The position numbers were made by a program, and so were the translations under genes. A stretch of 64,000 nucleotides of DNA from Bradyrhizobium sp. LLZ17 (lineage in GTDB: Bacteria > Pseudomonadota > Alphaproteobacteria > Rhizobiales > Xanthobacteraceae): assembly GCF_041200145.1 (NCBI RefSeq), contig NZ_CP165734.1, positions 7,483,001 to 7,547,000 of the forward strand, in the 5' to 3' direction. Shown here one piece after another: positions 7,627 to 16,427 of the stretch (position 1 is the first letter of the stretch; the number at the start of each line of letters is the position of its first letter). The notes under the pieces are model-generated. The model saw only the letters and a program-made list of their open reading frames with translations. It searched no databases and had not been told where the DNA came from.

Positions 7627-8598
7627 TCAGGTCGCCACATTGTGACATGCGACTGCTCGAACGCCATGGCCGACCAAACGCAGTTCTGGAACATCGACCA
7701 GGCAGCGATCGCTGGCCATTGGACAGCGGGGCGCATATGCGCAGCCGCGCGGCCGCGTGAACAGGCTTGGCGGTTCACCCATTTCGATCGCGCCTAGAAT
7801 CCGCTTCGAAGGGTCCGGCTTCGGAATTGCTGCCACAAGCGCTCGCGTATAGGGATGGAGCGGATGATCCAGCACCGTCCGCGTCCCGGCCTGCTCCACG
7901 ACCCGGCCCATATACATCACGGCAACGCGGCTGCTGATCTGCCCGATCACGCCAAGGTCGTGCGAGATGAAGAGCATCGACAGTCTCAACTGGTCACGCA
8001 GGTCCATCATCAGATTGAGCACCTGGGCCTGCACGGATACGTCGAGGGCCGAGACCGGCTCGTCGGCGATGATGATGGACGGCGTAGGAAGAATGGCGCG
8101 GGCGATTCCGACCCGTTGCCGTTGCCCGCCACTCAGTTCGTAGGGATAGCGAGCGGCAAAAGACGGATTCAAGCCGACGGCCGTCAACGTGGCAGCTATC
8201 GCCGCGCTGCGCTCGGCGCGGCTCTTGAAGAAGCCGCTGATATCGCCCGCCTCCGCCACCGAATCTCCAATTGCGCGCCGCGGGTTGAGGGATGCATTGG
8301 GATCCTGGAAAACCATCCGGACCTTCAGGCGCATTTCGCGGAGGCTGAAGCCGCTGGCTCCCATCATTTCGGCTTCATTAAACCTGATGGTGCCGCTGTC
8401 GGGCTGGACCAGCCCGACGATGGTTCGGCCCACGGTTGTCTTGCCGCAGCCCGATTCTCCGACGATCCCAAGGACCTCGCCTTCCGCCAGCGACAGCGAC
8501 ACACCATCCACTGCCTGCACCCGGTATTTCCGACCGGCTCGCCTGGCCCGGAACGAGACCATCATGTCCCGGACGTCGAGGATGACATCGCTGCTCAT
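7627..8598 (-). CDS. Peptide/opine ABC transporter ATPase, DppF/OppF-type
   Basis: A 323-residue ATPase of the oligopeptide family. Walker A GESGCGKTT, signature [14 protein letters not shown], Walker B IIADEPVSALD and H-loop SHDLG are intact. The C-terminus has the oligopeptide-family cysteine cluster (RGCAYAPRCP), often an Fe-S site. Last gene of a five-gene operon read leftwards (binding protein, DppB, DppC, DppD, DppF); its ATG overlaps the DppD stop. Confidence 0.93.
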   Translation of the reverse strand: MSSDVILDVRDMMVSFRARRAGRKYRVQAVDGVSLSLAEGEVLGIVGESGCGKTTVGRTIVGLVQPDSGTIRFNEAEMMGASGFSLREMRLKVRMVFQDPNASLNPRRAIGDSVAEAGDISGFFKSRAERSAAIAATLTAVGLNPSFAARYPYELSGGQRQRVGIARAILPTPSIIIADEPVSALDVSVQAQVLNLMMDLRDQLRLSMLFISHDLGVIGQISSRVAVMYMGRVVEQAGTRTVLDHPLHPYTRALVAAIPKPDPSKRILGAIEMGEPPSLFTRPRGCAYAPRCPMASDRCLVDVPELRLVGHGVRAVACHNVAT

Positions 8599-9569
8599 CT
8601 CAGCTCACCGCCGGCCAGCGGGAATGCGCAGAGCACCTCATGCCCTTGGGAGACCTCCAGGCGAGGCGGGAGGGCCACGCGGCACGCATCGTGCACGGCC
8701 GAGCAGCGCAAGGCAAACACGCAGCCAGCAGTGACCGTACCTGGCACCGGCGGCTGACCTGAAATGGTTGGCAGCCGCCGCGCGCCGGAATTTCGCGACG
8801 GCATGCAGTCCATCAGTCCGCGGGTGTAATGGTGACGCGGTTTCCCGAACAGCGCATCGACCGCTGCGGTTTCCACGATCCGGCCGGCGTACATGACAGC
8901 CACGCGATCGGCGAGTTGCGCAACGACTCCCATGTCGTGGGTGATGAACAATATCGCCATATCGAGGCGATTGCACAGCTCGCGCAAAAGCCCGAGAATT
9001 TGGACCTGTATGGTGACATCCAGCGCTGTGGTCGGTTCATCGGCGACCAGCACCTGTGGCCTGCAGGCCAGCGCAATCGCGATCATGACCCGCTGGCGTT
9101 GACCTCCCGACAACTGATGCGGATACGCCGACAACTGCATCCTGGCGTCGGGCATACGCACCAGTTCGAGCAGTTCGCGCGCACGGGAGAGAGCCGCCGC
9201 GCCCGAAATTCGCTCATGCACGTGCACGGCTTCGGCGATCTGATCGCCGATCCGACGAACCGGGTTGAGCGAGGTCATCGGCTCCTGAAAGATCATTGCC
9301 ATGCGGCCATGGCCCGCCTCGACACGTTGCCAGGGCTGCAACTGCGTTACGTCGCAGCCCTCCAGCACCACCCGCCCGGTGCGGACCCGTGGACCTGGTT
9401 GCGGCAGCAATCCCATGACCGCGAGCGAGGTCATGCTCTTTCCGCAGCCGGACTCACCGACAAGACCGAGGATCTCGCCCTTGGCCAAGCCGAAGGACAC
9501 GCCCGCGACGATGTCGACCGGGGCGGTTTCCGGTCCTACTGACACCGTAAGGTCGCGAACGCTCAGCAC
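8595..9569 (-). CDS. Peptide/opine ABC transporter ATPase, DppD/OppD-type
   Basis: A 324-residue ATPase with Walker [10 protein letters not shown], signature [14 protein letters not shown], Walker [12 protein letters not shown] and H-loop THDMG, plus the C-terminal GCVFALRC cysteine segment of the OppD/DppD class. The start is GTG at 9569, three bases after the upstream permease stop. It pairs with the following DppF-type ATPase to power the permease heterodimer. Confidence 0.92.
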   Translation of the reverse strand: MLSVRDLTVSVGPETAPVDIVAGVSFGLAKGEILGLVGESGCGKSMTSLAVMGLLPQPGPRVRTGRVVLEGCDVTQLQPWQRVEAGHGRMAMIFQEPMTSLNPVRRIGDQIAEAVHVHERISGAAALSRARELLELVRMPDARMQLSAYPHQLSGGQRQRVMIAIALACRPQVLVADEPTTALDVTIQVQILGLLRELCNRLDMAILFITHDMGVVAQLADRVAVMYAGRIVETAAVDALFGKPRHHYTRGLMDCMPSRNSGARRLPTISGQPPVPGTVTAGCVFALRCSAVHDACRVALPPRLEVSQGHEVLCAFPLAGGELR

Positions 9570-9572
9570 GGC

Positions 9573-10433
9573 CTAACCCTTCTCACCAAAGACTTGACGG
9601 AACCGCGGATCGAGTCCATCGCGCAGCGCATCACCGACCAGGTTCAGGGAAAATGCCGTCGCCACGATCATCATGCCCGGGAAGAAGAGCAACCAGGGGG
9701 CGCGCGTGATGAAGGTGCGCGACTCCGCCAGCATGTTGCCCCAGCTTGGAATCTCCGGCGGTGCGCCGAGACCCAGGAAGTCGAGTGAAGCTGCGCCAAG
9801 CTGCGCGAACGCAAAGACGAAGCTCGCCTGCACCAGAAGCGGTGAGACCAGGTTCGGCAAGATGTGGCGACTGATGAGCCATGCCGTTCCAGCTCCCATG
9901 CTGCGGGAGGCCTCGACATAGGTCTCAGCGCGCAAGCGCAGCGTCAGACCGTAGACGATGCGTGTCGTCGTTGTCATGTAGCCGAGCCCGATGGCCAGAA
10001 TGACGTTGGCCACGCTCGGGCCGAGGATGACAATCAGGCCCAGCGCGAGAAGCAGGGTCGGGAAGGCCATCAGCACGTCGACCATGCGCATCAGCAGGTG
10101 TCCCAGCCGCGGGAACAGAGCGGAAAGTACGCCGGCCGGAACGCCGGTCGCGAGGGCGAAGACCACCACGCCCGAGCCGATCAGAAGTGCCATCCGTGCT
10201 GACTGAATGGTGCGCGACAGGGTATCCCGGCCGAATTGGTCGGTGCCGAACCAATGGATCGCGTTCGGGGGCGTCAGACGGATCATCGGATCGATGGCGT
10301 ACGGATCGTAGGGCGACAGCCAGGGCGCGAACGCGGCGGCGAGCACGGTCGCCAGAAGGACCCCGAGCCCGGCCAGCGCGATCGGCCGGGCGATGAAGGG
10401 CTTGAGCCACATGGTCGCGCTGTTGCTGCTCAT
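9573..10433 (-). CDS. Peptide/opine ABC transporter permease, DppC-type
   Basis: A 286-residue inner-membrane permease. It has the DppC-family N-terminal helix followed by the periplasmic segment with WFGTDQFGRDTLSR, then five more hydrophobic segments and the EAA loop (YVEASRSMGAGTAWLI). Its start overlaps the DppB stop by ATGA. Confidence 0.93.
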   Translation of the reverse strand: MSSNSATMWLKPFIARPIALAGLGVLLATVLAAAFAPWLSPYDPYAIDPMIRLTPPNAIHWFGTDQFGRDTLSRTIQSARMALLIGSGVVVFALATGVPAGVLSALFPRLGHLLMRMVDVLMAFPTLLLALGLIVILGPSVANVILAIGLGYMTTTTRIVYGLTLRLRAETYVEASRSMGAGTAWLISRHILPNLVSPLLVQASFVFAFAQLGAASLDFLGLGAPPEIPSWGNMLAESRTFITRAPWLLFFPGMMIVATAFSLNLVGDALRDGLDPRFRQVFGEKG

Positions 10434-11373
10434 TGAAGTTCGACCCGCGGATCGAGCAGACGGTAGCTCAGGTCGACGATCAGATTGACCAGAAGATAAA
10501 CCACGACGATAACCAGGATGACGCCCTGGATCACCGGGTAGTCCCGGCGAAGGATCGACTGAACGACGAGGCGGCCGATGCCGGGCAGGGCAAAGACGGT
10601 TTCGGTCACCACCGCTTCGGACAGCAGCGCGGCGAAAGTGAAGCCGAATGCCGAGACGACCGCCAGGAGCGCATTGCGCCAGATGTGGCGGCGCACCACC
10701 TGCCAGGGCCGGATTCCTTTGCGCGCGCCGTGCGCACGTAGTCCTCGCGGGAGACGTCGAGCATGCTGGCGCGCGTCAACCGCAGGATCAAAGCGGCATT
10801 CGGAGCCGCAAGCGCGAGGCTGGGGAGGAGGAGGTAGCGGAGATTGGCAAGCCCGCCTTCGAATATCGACGGATATCCGGAGCTCGGGAACCAGCCGAGC
10901 CAGGCGGCAAAGATCAGGATCAGATAGAGCCCGACCCAGAACGTCGGTATCGACGCCATCAGCATCGCCGCGCCGGACAGCCCCTGGTCGAGCCACGTGC
11001 CGTGCCGGACCGCCGCAATCATGCCGATCGGCACACCGATCATCACAACCCAGATCATGGTCATGCCGGCGAGCAAGGTGCTGGTCTCGGCACCATCGGC
11101 AATCACCGAAAGCACGGGCGCCTGGAAGAAGATCGACCGCCCGAGGTCGCCCTCGAGCACATGGCCGGCCCAATTCAGGTATTGCAGGATGATCGGTTGG
11201 TCGAGGCCGAGTTGGTGTCGCAAGGCGTCGATCTGGTCCGGAGTCGCGGTGTCACCGAGCAAGACATAGATGGGGTCTCCCGGCACGACATGTATAAATG
11301 CGAAGATGATGACGGATGCTGCCAGAAGCGTCACCGCCGTCATTCCTGCGCGCTTGAGTGCGTAAGACCACAT
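10430..11373 (-). pseudogene. Peptide/opine ABC transporter permease, DppB-type (single frameshift)
   Basis: The N-terminal frame gives a typical DppB (GDPIYVLLGDTATPDQI, several membrane helices, EDYVRTARAK). The C-terminal frame continues with KGIRPWQVVRRHIWRNALL and the final helices to a stop at 10430. Adding one base to the CC pair at 10716-10717 rejoins them into about 314 residues, the normal size, exactly inside the EAA loop. Neighbours are intact, so a sequencing error is the simplest explanation. Confidence 0.85.
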
Positions 11374-11405
11374 CTGATTGCGCGGCTGATCAGCGGCAAC
11401 GATGC

Positions 11406-11421
11406 GCGCCGGCGCCGGCGC
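11406..11421. repeat. 16-bp perfect palindrome between binding-protein and permease genes
   Basis: GCGCCGGCGCCGGCGC is its own reverse complement and lies in the 79-base space between the binding-protein stop and the DppB start. Hairpins at this position in ABC operons commonly let the binding protein be made in excess over the membrane parts. No T-run follows on either strand. Confidence 0.5.
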
Positions 11422-11452
11422 TCGACAATCCCCGCGGCGTCATTGCCCGTCC

Positions 11453-12994
11453 TTATTTGGTGGAGACATTCCAGAAGGCGGGACCGTTCGGGTTCAGTCC
11501 CCTGAGCTTTGGAGAAGCAATGTCATAGGTGTACGCATCGCCCACTTTCATGACCGGTACCTGTTCATAGATCAGCGATTGGATCTTGTCCCATGTCGCC
11601 TTCCGAGCGGTTGGATCGGTCGACTTGATCAACTCGGCCCGAAGCGTGCCGATCTCGGGGCTGTCCCACCAGCCGGGATAGGTCGCATTCAGGAACGTGA
11701 GCAGCAGCGGGTCGGGCGAGAACGAATGGTGGGTGACGAAGATGTCCCACTGTTCCGGCTGGCCACGCATCTTCAAAAGGGTCGCCCAATCGACGACGAT
11801 CATCTGAACATTAATCCCGGCATCGGCCAGCTGCCGGGTGAAGACGGAGGCCTCGTCATAATGCGCCTGGTAGTTCGTCGAGACCAGCAGGCGGATCGGC
11901 GTCCCAGTGTAGTCCGCCTCCTTTGCGAGTTCCTTGGCCTTCTTCGGATCGTGCGCACTGTAACCGGAGGTGCCTTCCGTCGAGTACCAGGGCGTGCCTT
12001 TGGGAAAGATCGACCCCTCGGCATTCCACAGGTCCTTGGGGCCGAAGGCGACGCGCAGCGCCTGCGACTTGTCCAGCGCGGTCTGGATGGCGCGGCGGAG
12101 CTTGTAATTGTCCTTCAGGATTCCCTGCTTCGAGTTCATGAAGAAAAGGCCGAAGATCGGCGCGTTGGTACGCTGCACCTGAACCGATGGGTCTTTGCTC
12201 AGGGACTCGTATAAATCGCCGGAGATCATTTCTGCATAGTCGTAGTCGCCAGCCTGCACGCCGCTTACGCGCGTGCTGACGTCAGGCACCGGAATGAACC
12301 GTATCTTGTCGAAGACGGCGACCCGGGAGCCAGCGAAGCCATCGGCCTTTTCCTTCACCGGCTTGTAGCCATCGAACTTCTCCACTTCGACATAGCGGTT
12401 CGGCCGCCACTCCACGAACTTGTAAGGCCCGGTCCCGATATAGTCCTTCTGCTCGATCGGCCGGTTTCCCGCATTGGCTGCTATGTCTTCCGGATAGATC
12501 GCAAGACCGCCATTGACGTCCGAAATCAGAGCCTTCCAGGCGCCATTCGGCGATGACAATTTCAGCGTGACTTCATATTTTCCGCTCGCCTCCACCGAAA
12601 CGGCCGCGGCCATCAAGAGCTTGCCGCGAGCGCCGAAATTGCCCCATCGCGTCATCGAGGCCACCACATCCTTCGCGGTCATCTCCTTGCCGTTATGGAA
12701 GAGGACGCCTTCGCGGAGCTTGATGATGATGGTTCGGCCGCCGTCTTCCGCGCGATCGCTTTCGGCCAGCATCGGACGCGGCGTGTAGGTCGAGTTCAGC
12801 GCATAGAGGGTCTCGAAGATGTGGCGGCCGATGACCGACGCGACGTCGGCTGTCGTCAGCATGACATCGAGCGGCGGCGGTTCTCCGATGGTGGCTTCGC
12901 GCAGCAGGGTGGCGGCATGGGCCTGCGCAATCAAGAACAACGCGGTTGCCATCCCTACGGCGCCACGCATCAAGACACTCGGACCGTATCTCAT
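11453..12994 (-). CDS. Peptide/opine ABC transporter substrate-binding protein (SBP_bac_5)
   Basis: A 513-residue periplasmic binding protein of the DppA/OppA family. The signal peptide spans about residues 1-26, ending AQAHA. The body contains FETLYAL, LREGVLFHNGKEMTAKDVV and GTGPYKFVEW, hallmark family segments. I chose the ATG at 12994, preceded by GGGAGGGG; an in-frame codon at 13021 would add an unlikely extension. First gene of the operon. Ligand class cannot be read from sequence; the FAD oxidoreductase nearby would fit an opine or amino-acid derivative. Confidence 0.92.
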   Translation of the reverse strand: MRYGPSVLMRGAVGMATALFLIAQAHAATLLREATIGEPPPLDVMLTTADVASVIGRHIFETLYALNSTYTPRPMLAESDRAEDGGRTIIIKLREGVLFHNGKEMTAKDVVASMTRWGNFGARGKLLMAAAVSVEASGKYEVTLKLSSPNGAWKALISDVNGGLAIYPEDIAANAGNRPIEQKDYIGTGPYKFVEWRPNRYVEVEKFDGYKPVKEKADGFAGSRVAVFDKIRFIPVPDVSTRVSGVQAGDYDYAEMISGDLYESLSKDPSVQVQRTNAPIFGLFFMNSKQGILKDNYKLRRAIQTALDKSQALRVAFGPKDLWNAEGSIFPKGTPWYSTEGTSGYSAHDPKKAKELAKEADYTGTPIRLLVSTNYQAHYDEASVFTRQLADAGINVQMIVVDWATLLKMRGQPEQWDIFVTHHSFSPDPLLLTFLNATYPGWWDSPEIGTLRAELIKSTDPTARKATWDKIQSLIYEQVPVMKVGDAYTYDIASPKLRGLNPNGPAFWNVSTK

Positions 12995-13080
12995 GATCGC
13001 CCCTCCCGCCCGTTGAGCCACCTGCCTCTTAGTGCAGGGGCCGTGACTTCAGCTGCAAGTCTGAGCCACGCGATTGTTTG

Positions 13081-13106
13081 TTCGAAAGTTACATACACAA
13101 TTCGAA
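13081..13106. promoter_or_regulatory. Repeated TTCGAA sites in the divergent promoter region; candidate RpiR operator
   Basis: In the AT-rich part of the 238-base gap between the binding-protein and rpiR-type genes, TTCGAA occurs at 13081-13086 and 13101-13106. The spacing is exactly 20 bases, about two helical turns, on the same face of DNA. Two palindromes at this spacing suit a dimeric regulator, most simply the adjacent RpiR protein. No experimental basis. Confidence 0.4.
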
Positions 13107-13232
13107 TATTTTCAAGCGGAAAATGCTGGTCTTCCCGGATAAGGCCGATATACATCTGGTCCGTGCTGAAGGTTTCTTACGGCAGCCTCCTGCCAAGAGC
13201 GTAGGTTGAGCTGACCTGAGGAAGGGCGGTCA

Positions 13233-14189
13233 ATGCCGCGTGCAAAGCGAAATGTCCCGGCAAGGGCCGCTGGTGCGGCGGTTTCCAAGCCGCCCAGTCA
13301 CGACAATATCGTGGCCGGCGACATCATCTCCCTCATCAGACAGAGCGTTCCGAGTCTCAGCCCGTCGGAGCAGCGCGTCGCCACGGTGCTGCTGGCCGAT
13401 ATTGAGTTGGCCGTTCATGCCAGCAACTCCGAACTGGCCCGGCGGGCGCGCGTCAGCGAGCCCACCGTCACTCGGTTCAGCCGTTCCGTCGGCTGCCGCG
13501 GTGTCCGTGACCTCAAGATGAGGTTGGCTCAAGCCATGGCGGTTGGACGGATTTATGTTGAACTGCCCCCGCATGTCGGGACGGATCTGGCGCGCCCCGC
13601 GCTCTGGCGATCGGTGTTTCAGGAAATCCGTCGTGCGATTGCCGCCGCGGAGGAGGGGCTTCGGAAGGAGGACATCGAGAGGGCTGCCGAAGCTATCTCC
13701 CGTTGTTCGAAGCTTGCCGCTTTCGGCGTGGGGGGCGGTTCGACCCTTGCGGCGGCGGAAGTTCAGAACCGGTTCTTTCGTCTTGGGATCGCCGTTTCCC
13801 ACGCCTCCGATCCGAGATTGATGCGCATGATCGCCGCGACCCTCGGCCGGGACGACGTCGTCGTTGCCATCTCGACCACCGGTGCCGCGAACGACGTGAT
13901 CGAGGCAGCCGGTATCGCCAAGCAATATGGCGCCTTGGTCGTCGCAATTACCAGGCCGCAAAGCAGGCTGGCTTCAATCGCGGATATTGCGCTCGGCGTA
14001 CACGTGGCCGAGGCGGCCGACGCGCTCAAGCCGACGGCGTCGCGCTATATGCTTCTCGCCACGATCGATCTGCTCGCCGCGTCCACTGCCTATTGCAAGC
14101 CGCTTGAAGCCCAGGGTCGCATGCGGCGGATCAAGTACGAGTTGCTGAAGGGCAGTGAAGGCGACGCCAAAGGGCCGCTGGGGGACTGA
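13233..14189 (+). CDS. RpiR-family transcriptional regulator (HTH + SIS)
   Basis: A 318-residue regulator. An N-terminal HTH_6 domain (about residues 30-105; LSPSEQRVATVLL, SNSELARRARVSEPTVTRFSRSVGC) is followed by a SIS domain (about 135-270; GVGGGSTLAAAEVQNRF and AISTTGAANDVIEAA) that normally senses a phosphosugar or related ligand. It is transcribed away from the ABC operon across a shared promoter region, so it probably controls that importer. The basic, alanine-rich first 20 residues are not part of the fold. Confidence 0.92.
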   Translation: MPRAKRNVPARAAGAAVSKPPSHDNIVAGDIISLIRQSVPSLSPSEQRVATVLLADIELAVHASNSELARRARVSEPTVTRFSRSVGCRGVRDLKMRLAQAMAVGRIYVELPPHVGTDLARPALWRSVFQEIRRAIAAAEEGLRKEDIERAAEAISRCSKLAAFGVGGGSTLAAAEVQNRFFRLGIAVSHASDPRLMRMIAATLGRDDVVVAISTTGAANDVIEAAGIAKQYGALVVAITRPQSRLASIADIALGVHVAEAADALKPTASRYMLLATIDLLAASTAYCKPLEAQGRMRRIKYELLKGSEGDAKGPLGD

Positions 14190-14368
14190 TTCAGACCCAA
14201 CCACCCATCTTCGCTCCTATCGTCCCGCCGTTTGCGTGCTCGGCGCCGCCATTCTCGATTCACAGGGCCGGCCGGTTGGTGGCGGCGCGAGATCAGCATA
14301 GGTTGAGCTCGCGTCCCGTGCCCTTGCCGCAACACGCCTCTGAATTTGGGCGGTCCAGCTTCCAAACC

Positions 14369-15694
14369 CTAAAATTCAGAGACCTTTCCGACCGCGAGTC
14401 CGGCAAAGCGGTCTGGCCGATAGGGCGTTGGATCGACGATCGGTGCGGCGCCCGTCACCAGGTCCGCGATCAGGTGCCCCGATCCGGGGCCAATACCAAA
14501 GCCGTGGCCACTGAAGCCTGCGGCCAATATCAATCCAGGCAGGCCGGAAGCCTCTCCGATGACCGGCACGCCATCGGGCGTCGAGTCGATATAGCCGGCC
14601 CACGTCGCGGTAATTTTCGTGCTCTTCAGTGCCGGCAACAGTTCAAGGGCGCGCCGATGCGTAAGTTCGATCGTGCTCGGATCAGGCACAGGATCCAGAA
14701 TGCGCATGCGCTCCATCGGCGTCGGCTCGTCCACGCGCCAACGCTGGAGCGTTTCGTGTCCGGACCTGACGCCTTCAAGGCTGCCTGGGAGCAGACTGCG
14801 CCAGCGCCGCAAGAACATCGGCAGGAATTGCGGGGCGAAGCGGAGCTGCTGCGCGGTTGGATCGACGCGGCCTCGGCCGCTGATGGCGAGGGTATATCCG
14901 CCATCGCTCCGTTTCGTAATCGAAATCGCGGAGGTGTGGAGTGCGTCCGGCAGGCCTTCCGCGCCTTCCGAGACGGAGAGGATGGACGAGCGGATCGAAG
15001 CCAGCGGAAGGCGAATGCCGGCCTGATGGCAGAAGGACGAGGACCAGGCACCGCCCGCGAGTATGGCGACGCGCGTGCGAATCGTGCCGCGCTCAGTCAC
15101 CACCGCGCTCACGCGACCGCCCTCGGTCTCGAATCCGCGAGCGGCACACATCTGATGCACGGTGCCCTCGGAGTTGAGGATCGCCCGCGCCACCGCCGGG
15201 GCGGCGTTGGCGGGATCTGCGGTGCCGTCGGTTGGCGAGAACACTCCGCCCTTCCAGCCTCGTCCCGTCGCCGCGCCGCGCTGCGTCGCCTCGGTCGCAT
15301 CGAGCATGTGCGTGGTCACGCCGACGGTTCGCGCGAAGTCGCGCCAGCGCGCCCACCCCTCGATCTCTTGGTCATCATCGCTGAGATACAGCAGGCCACG
15401 ACGGGAGAAACCCGTGTTTTCGCCGCTTTCGGCGCCAAAGCTCTCCCACAAATCCAGACTCCTGGTCGCCATCGGCAACTCTCGGGCGTCGCGGTTTTGC
15501 TGGCGGCACCAGCCCCAGTTTCGGCTCGACTGCTCGGCTCCGATCCGCCCCTTTTCCACGAGGGCGACGCTCAGGCCTCTCAGGGTAAGATAATAGGCCG
15601 CAAACACCCCAATGATGCCGCCTCCGATGACGACCACGTCGGCGCCGCGGGGGAGATCCGGCGAGGTCTCGATATGGCTGAGTGGCGCGGGCAT
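14369..15694 (-). CDS. FAD-dependent oxidoreductase, DadA/opine-oxidase-like
   Basis: A 441-residue flavoenzyme of the D-amino-acid dehydrogenase/sarcosine oxidase superfamily. The FAD-binding motif VVVIGGGIIGVFAAYYL is near residues 20-36. SSRNWGWCRQQ follows, a segment common in rhizobial opine and amino-acid oxidases. The C-terminus has the second flavin contact (AAGFSGHGFGIGPGSG). It probably oxidises a secondary or D-amino compound imported by one of the two flanking ABC systems. Divergent from the Lrp gene, with a candidate Lrp box between them. Confidence 0.88.
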   Translation of the reverse strand: MPAPLSHIETSPDLPRGADVVVIGGGIIGVFAAYYLTLRGLSVALVEKGRIGAEQSSRNWGWCRQQNRDARELPMATRSLDLWESFGAESGENTGFSRRGLLYLSDDDQEIEGWARWRDFARTVGVTTHMLDATEATQRGAATGRGWKGGVFSPTDGTADPANAAPAVARAILNSEGTVHQMCAARGFETEGGRVSAVVTERGTIRTRVAILAGGAWSSSFCHQAGIRLPLASIRSSILSVSEGAEGLPDALHTSAISITKRSDGGYTLAISGRGRVDPTAQQLRFAPQFLPMFLRRWRSLLPGSLEGVRSGHETLQRWRVDEPTPMERMRILDPVPDPSTIELTHRRALELLPALKSTKITATWAGYIDSTPDGVPVIGEASGLPGLILAAGFSGHGFGIGPGSGHLIADLVTGAAPIVDPTPYRPDRFAGLAVGKVSEF

Positions 15695-15769
15695 CCTGAC
15701 TTCCTAGCTTTTGCTCGTCGCATCGTAAGTCAGGCGTTGGTGCGCGCGACGCTGGATTCGATGGCAGCT

Positions 15770-15784
15770 CAGCACTTTATGCTG
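15770..15784. promoter_or_regulatory. Candidate Lrp-family operator
   Basis: CAGCACTTTATGCTG matches 13 of 15 positions of the E. coli Lrp consensus YAGHAWATTWTDCTR and is an inverted repeat (CAGCA-N5-TGCTG). It lies in the gap between the FAD oxidoreductase (76 bases from its start) and the Lrp gene (144 bases from its start). Confidence 0.55.
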
Positions 15785-15927
15785 CATCCGCTCAGCCCTG
15801 CAAAACTGTATTCTGGCCTAAAGATATGAGGTCATGATGGACAATAAATGCAGGATGAGTGAGTTTTGGCTACTAGTGCCAATTTTTATGCTGCGCCGCT
15901 TGGCGCGTGTTCGATGGAGGGTCGCCA

Positions 15928-16404
15928 ATGAAGCTGGATCGAATCGACGTCAAGATCCTGCACGAACTCCAGAAGAACGGTCGCATCACCAACGTCGAGC
16001 TCGCCGAGTTGGTCAACCTGTCGCCCAGCCCTTGTCTCATGCGCGTGAAGAGACTGCAGAGCGAGGGCTATATCGAAGGCTATTCGGCTCGCATCAATCT
16101 ACGCAGGCTGGGGCAGACGCTGACCGTCTTTACTGAGGTGACTTTGAAGAACCACAGGCAAATCGACTTTGCCCGCTTCCTGGCGGCGGTCGACAAGGTC
16201 GAGCAGCTGATCGAATGTCATCTCGTCTCGGGAGGTTACGACTACATGCTGAAGTTCGTCACCGCCAGCATTGGCGAGTACCAGACCATCATGGAACGTC
16301 TGACGGACATGGATATCGGCATCGACAAATATTTCAGCTTCGTCGTGTTGAAGTCGCCCATCGTGCGCTCGCAGATGCCGCTGACGAGCCTGTTTCCGGC
16401 TTGA
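15928..16404 (+). CDS. Lrp/AsnC-family transcriptional regulator
   Basis: A 158-residue Lrp protein. The N-terminal winged HTH (DRIDVKILHELQKNGRITNVELAELVNLS is its core, about residues 4-32) is followed by the RAM ligand-binding domain with HLVSGGYDYMLKFV. ATG 15928 is preferred over the GTG at 15907 because GGAGG stands 8 bases upstream. Lrp regulators beside amino-acid oxidases usually activate them in response to the substrate. It is convergent with the following ABC operon. Confidence 0.93.
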   Translation: MKLDRIDVKILHELQKNGRITNVELAELVNLSPSPCLMRVKRLQSEGYIEGYSARINLRRLGQTLTVFTEVTLKNHRQIDFARFLAAVDKVEQLIECHLVSGGYDYMLKFVTASIGEYQTIMERLTDMDIGIDKYFSFVVLKSPIVRSQMPLTSLFPA

Positions 16405-16427
16405 TCTCGCCGACCCGGCGGCCGGTT

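Noticed and set aside
5882-7648. 588-codon open frame on the minus strand opposite enzyme I, HTH and dhaK
   Set aside because: The plus strand carries clear, motif-bearing genes over the same stretch. The antisense frame is His/Arg-rich without any family motif, as expected for a mirror frame in G+C-rich DNA.
14276-15829. 517-codon open frame opposite the FAD oxidoreductase
   Set aside because: Antisense to a gene with intact FAD motifs; no ribosome-binding site and no similarity recognised.
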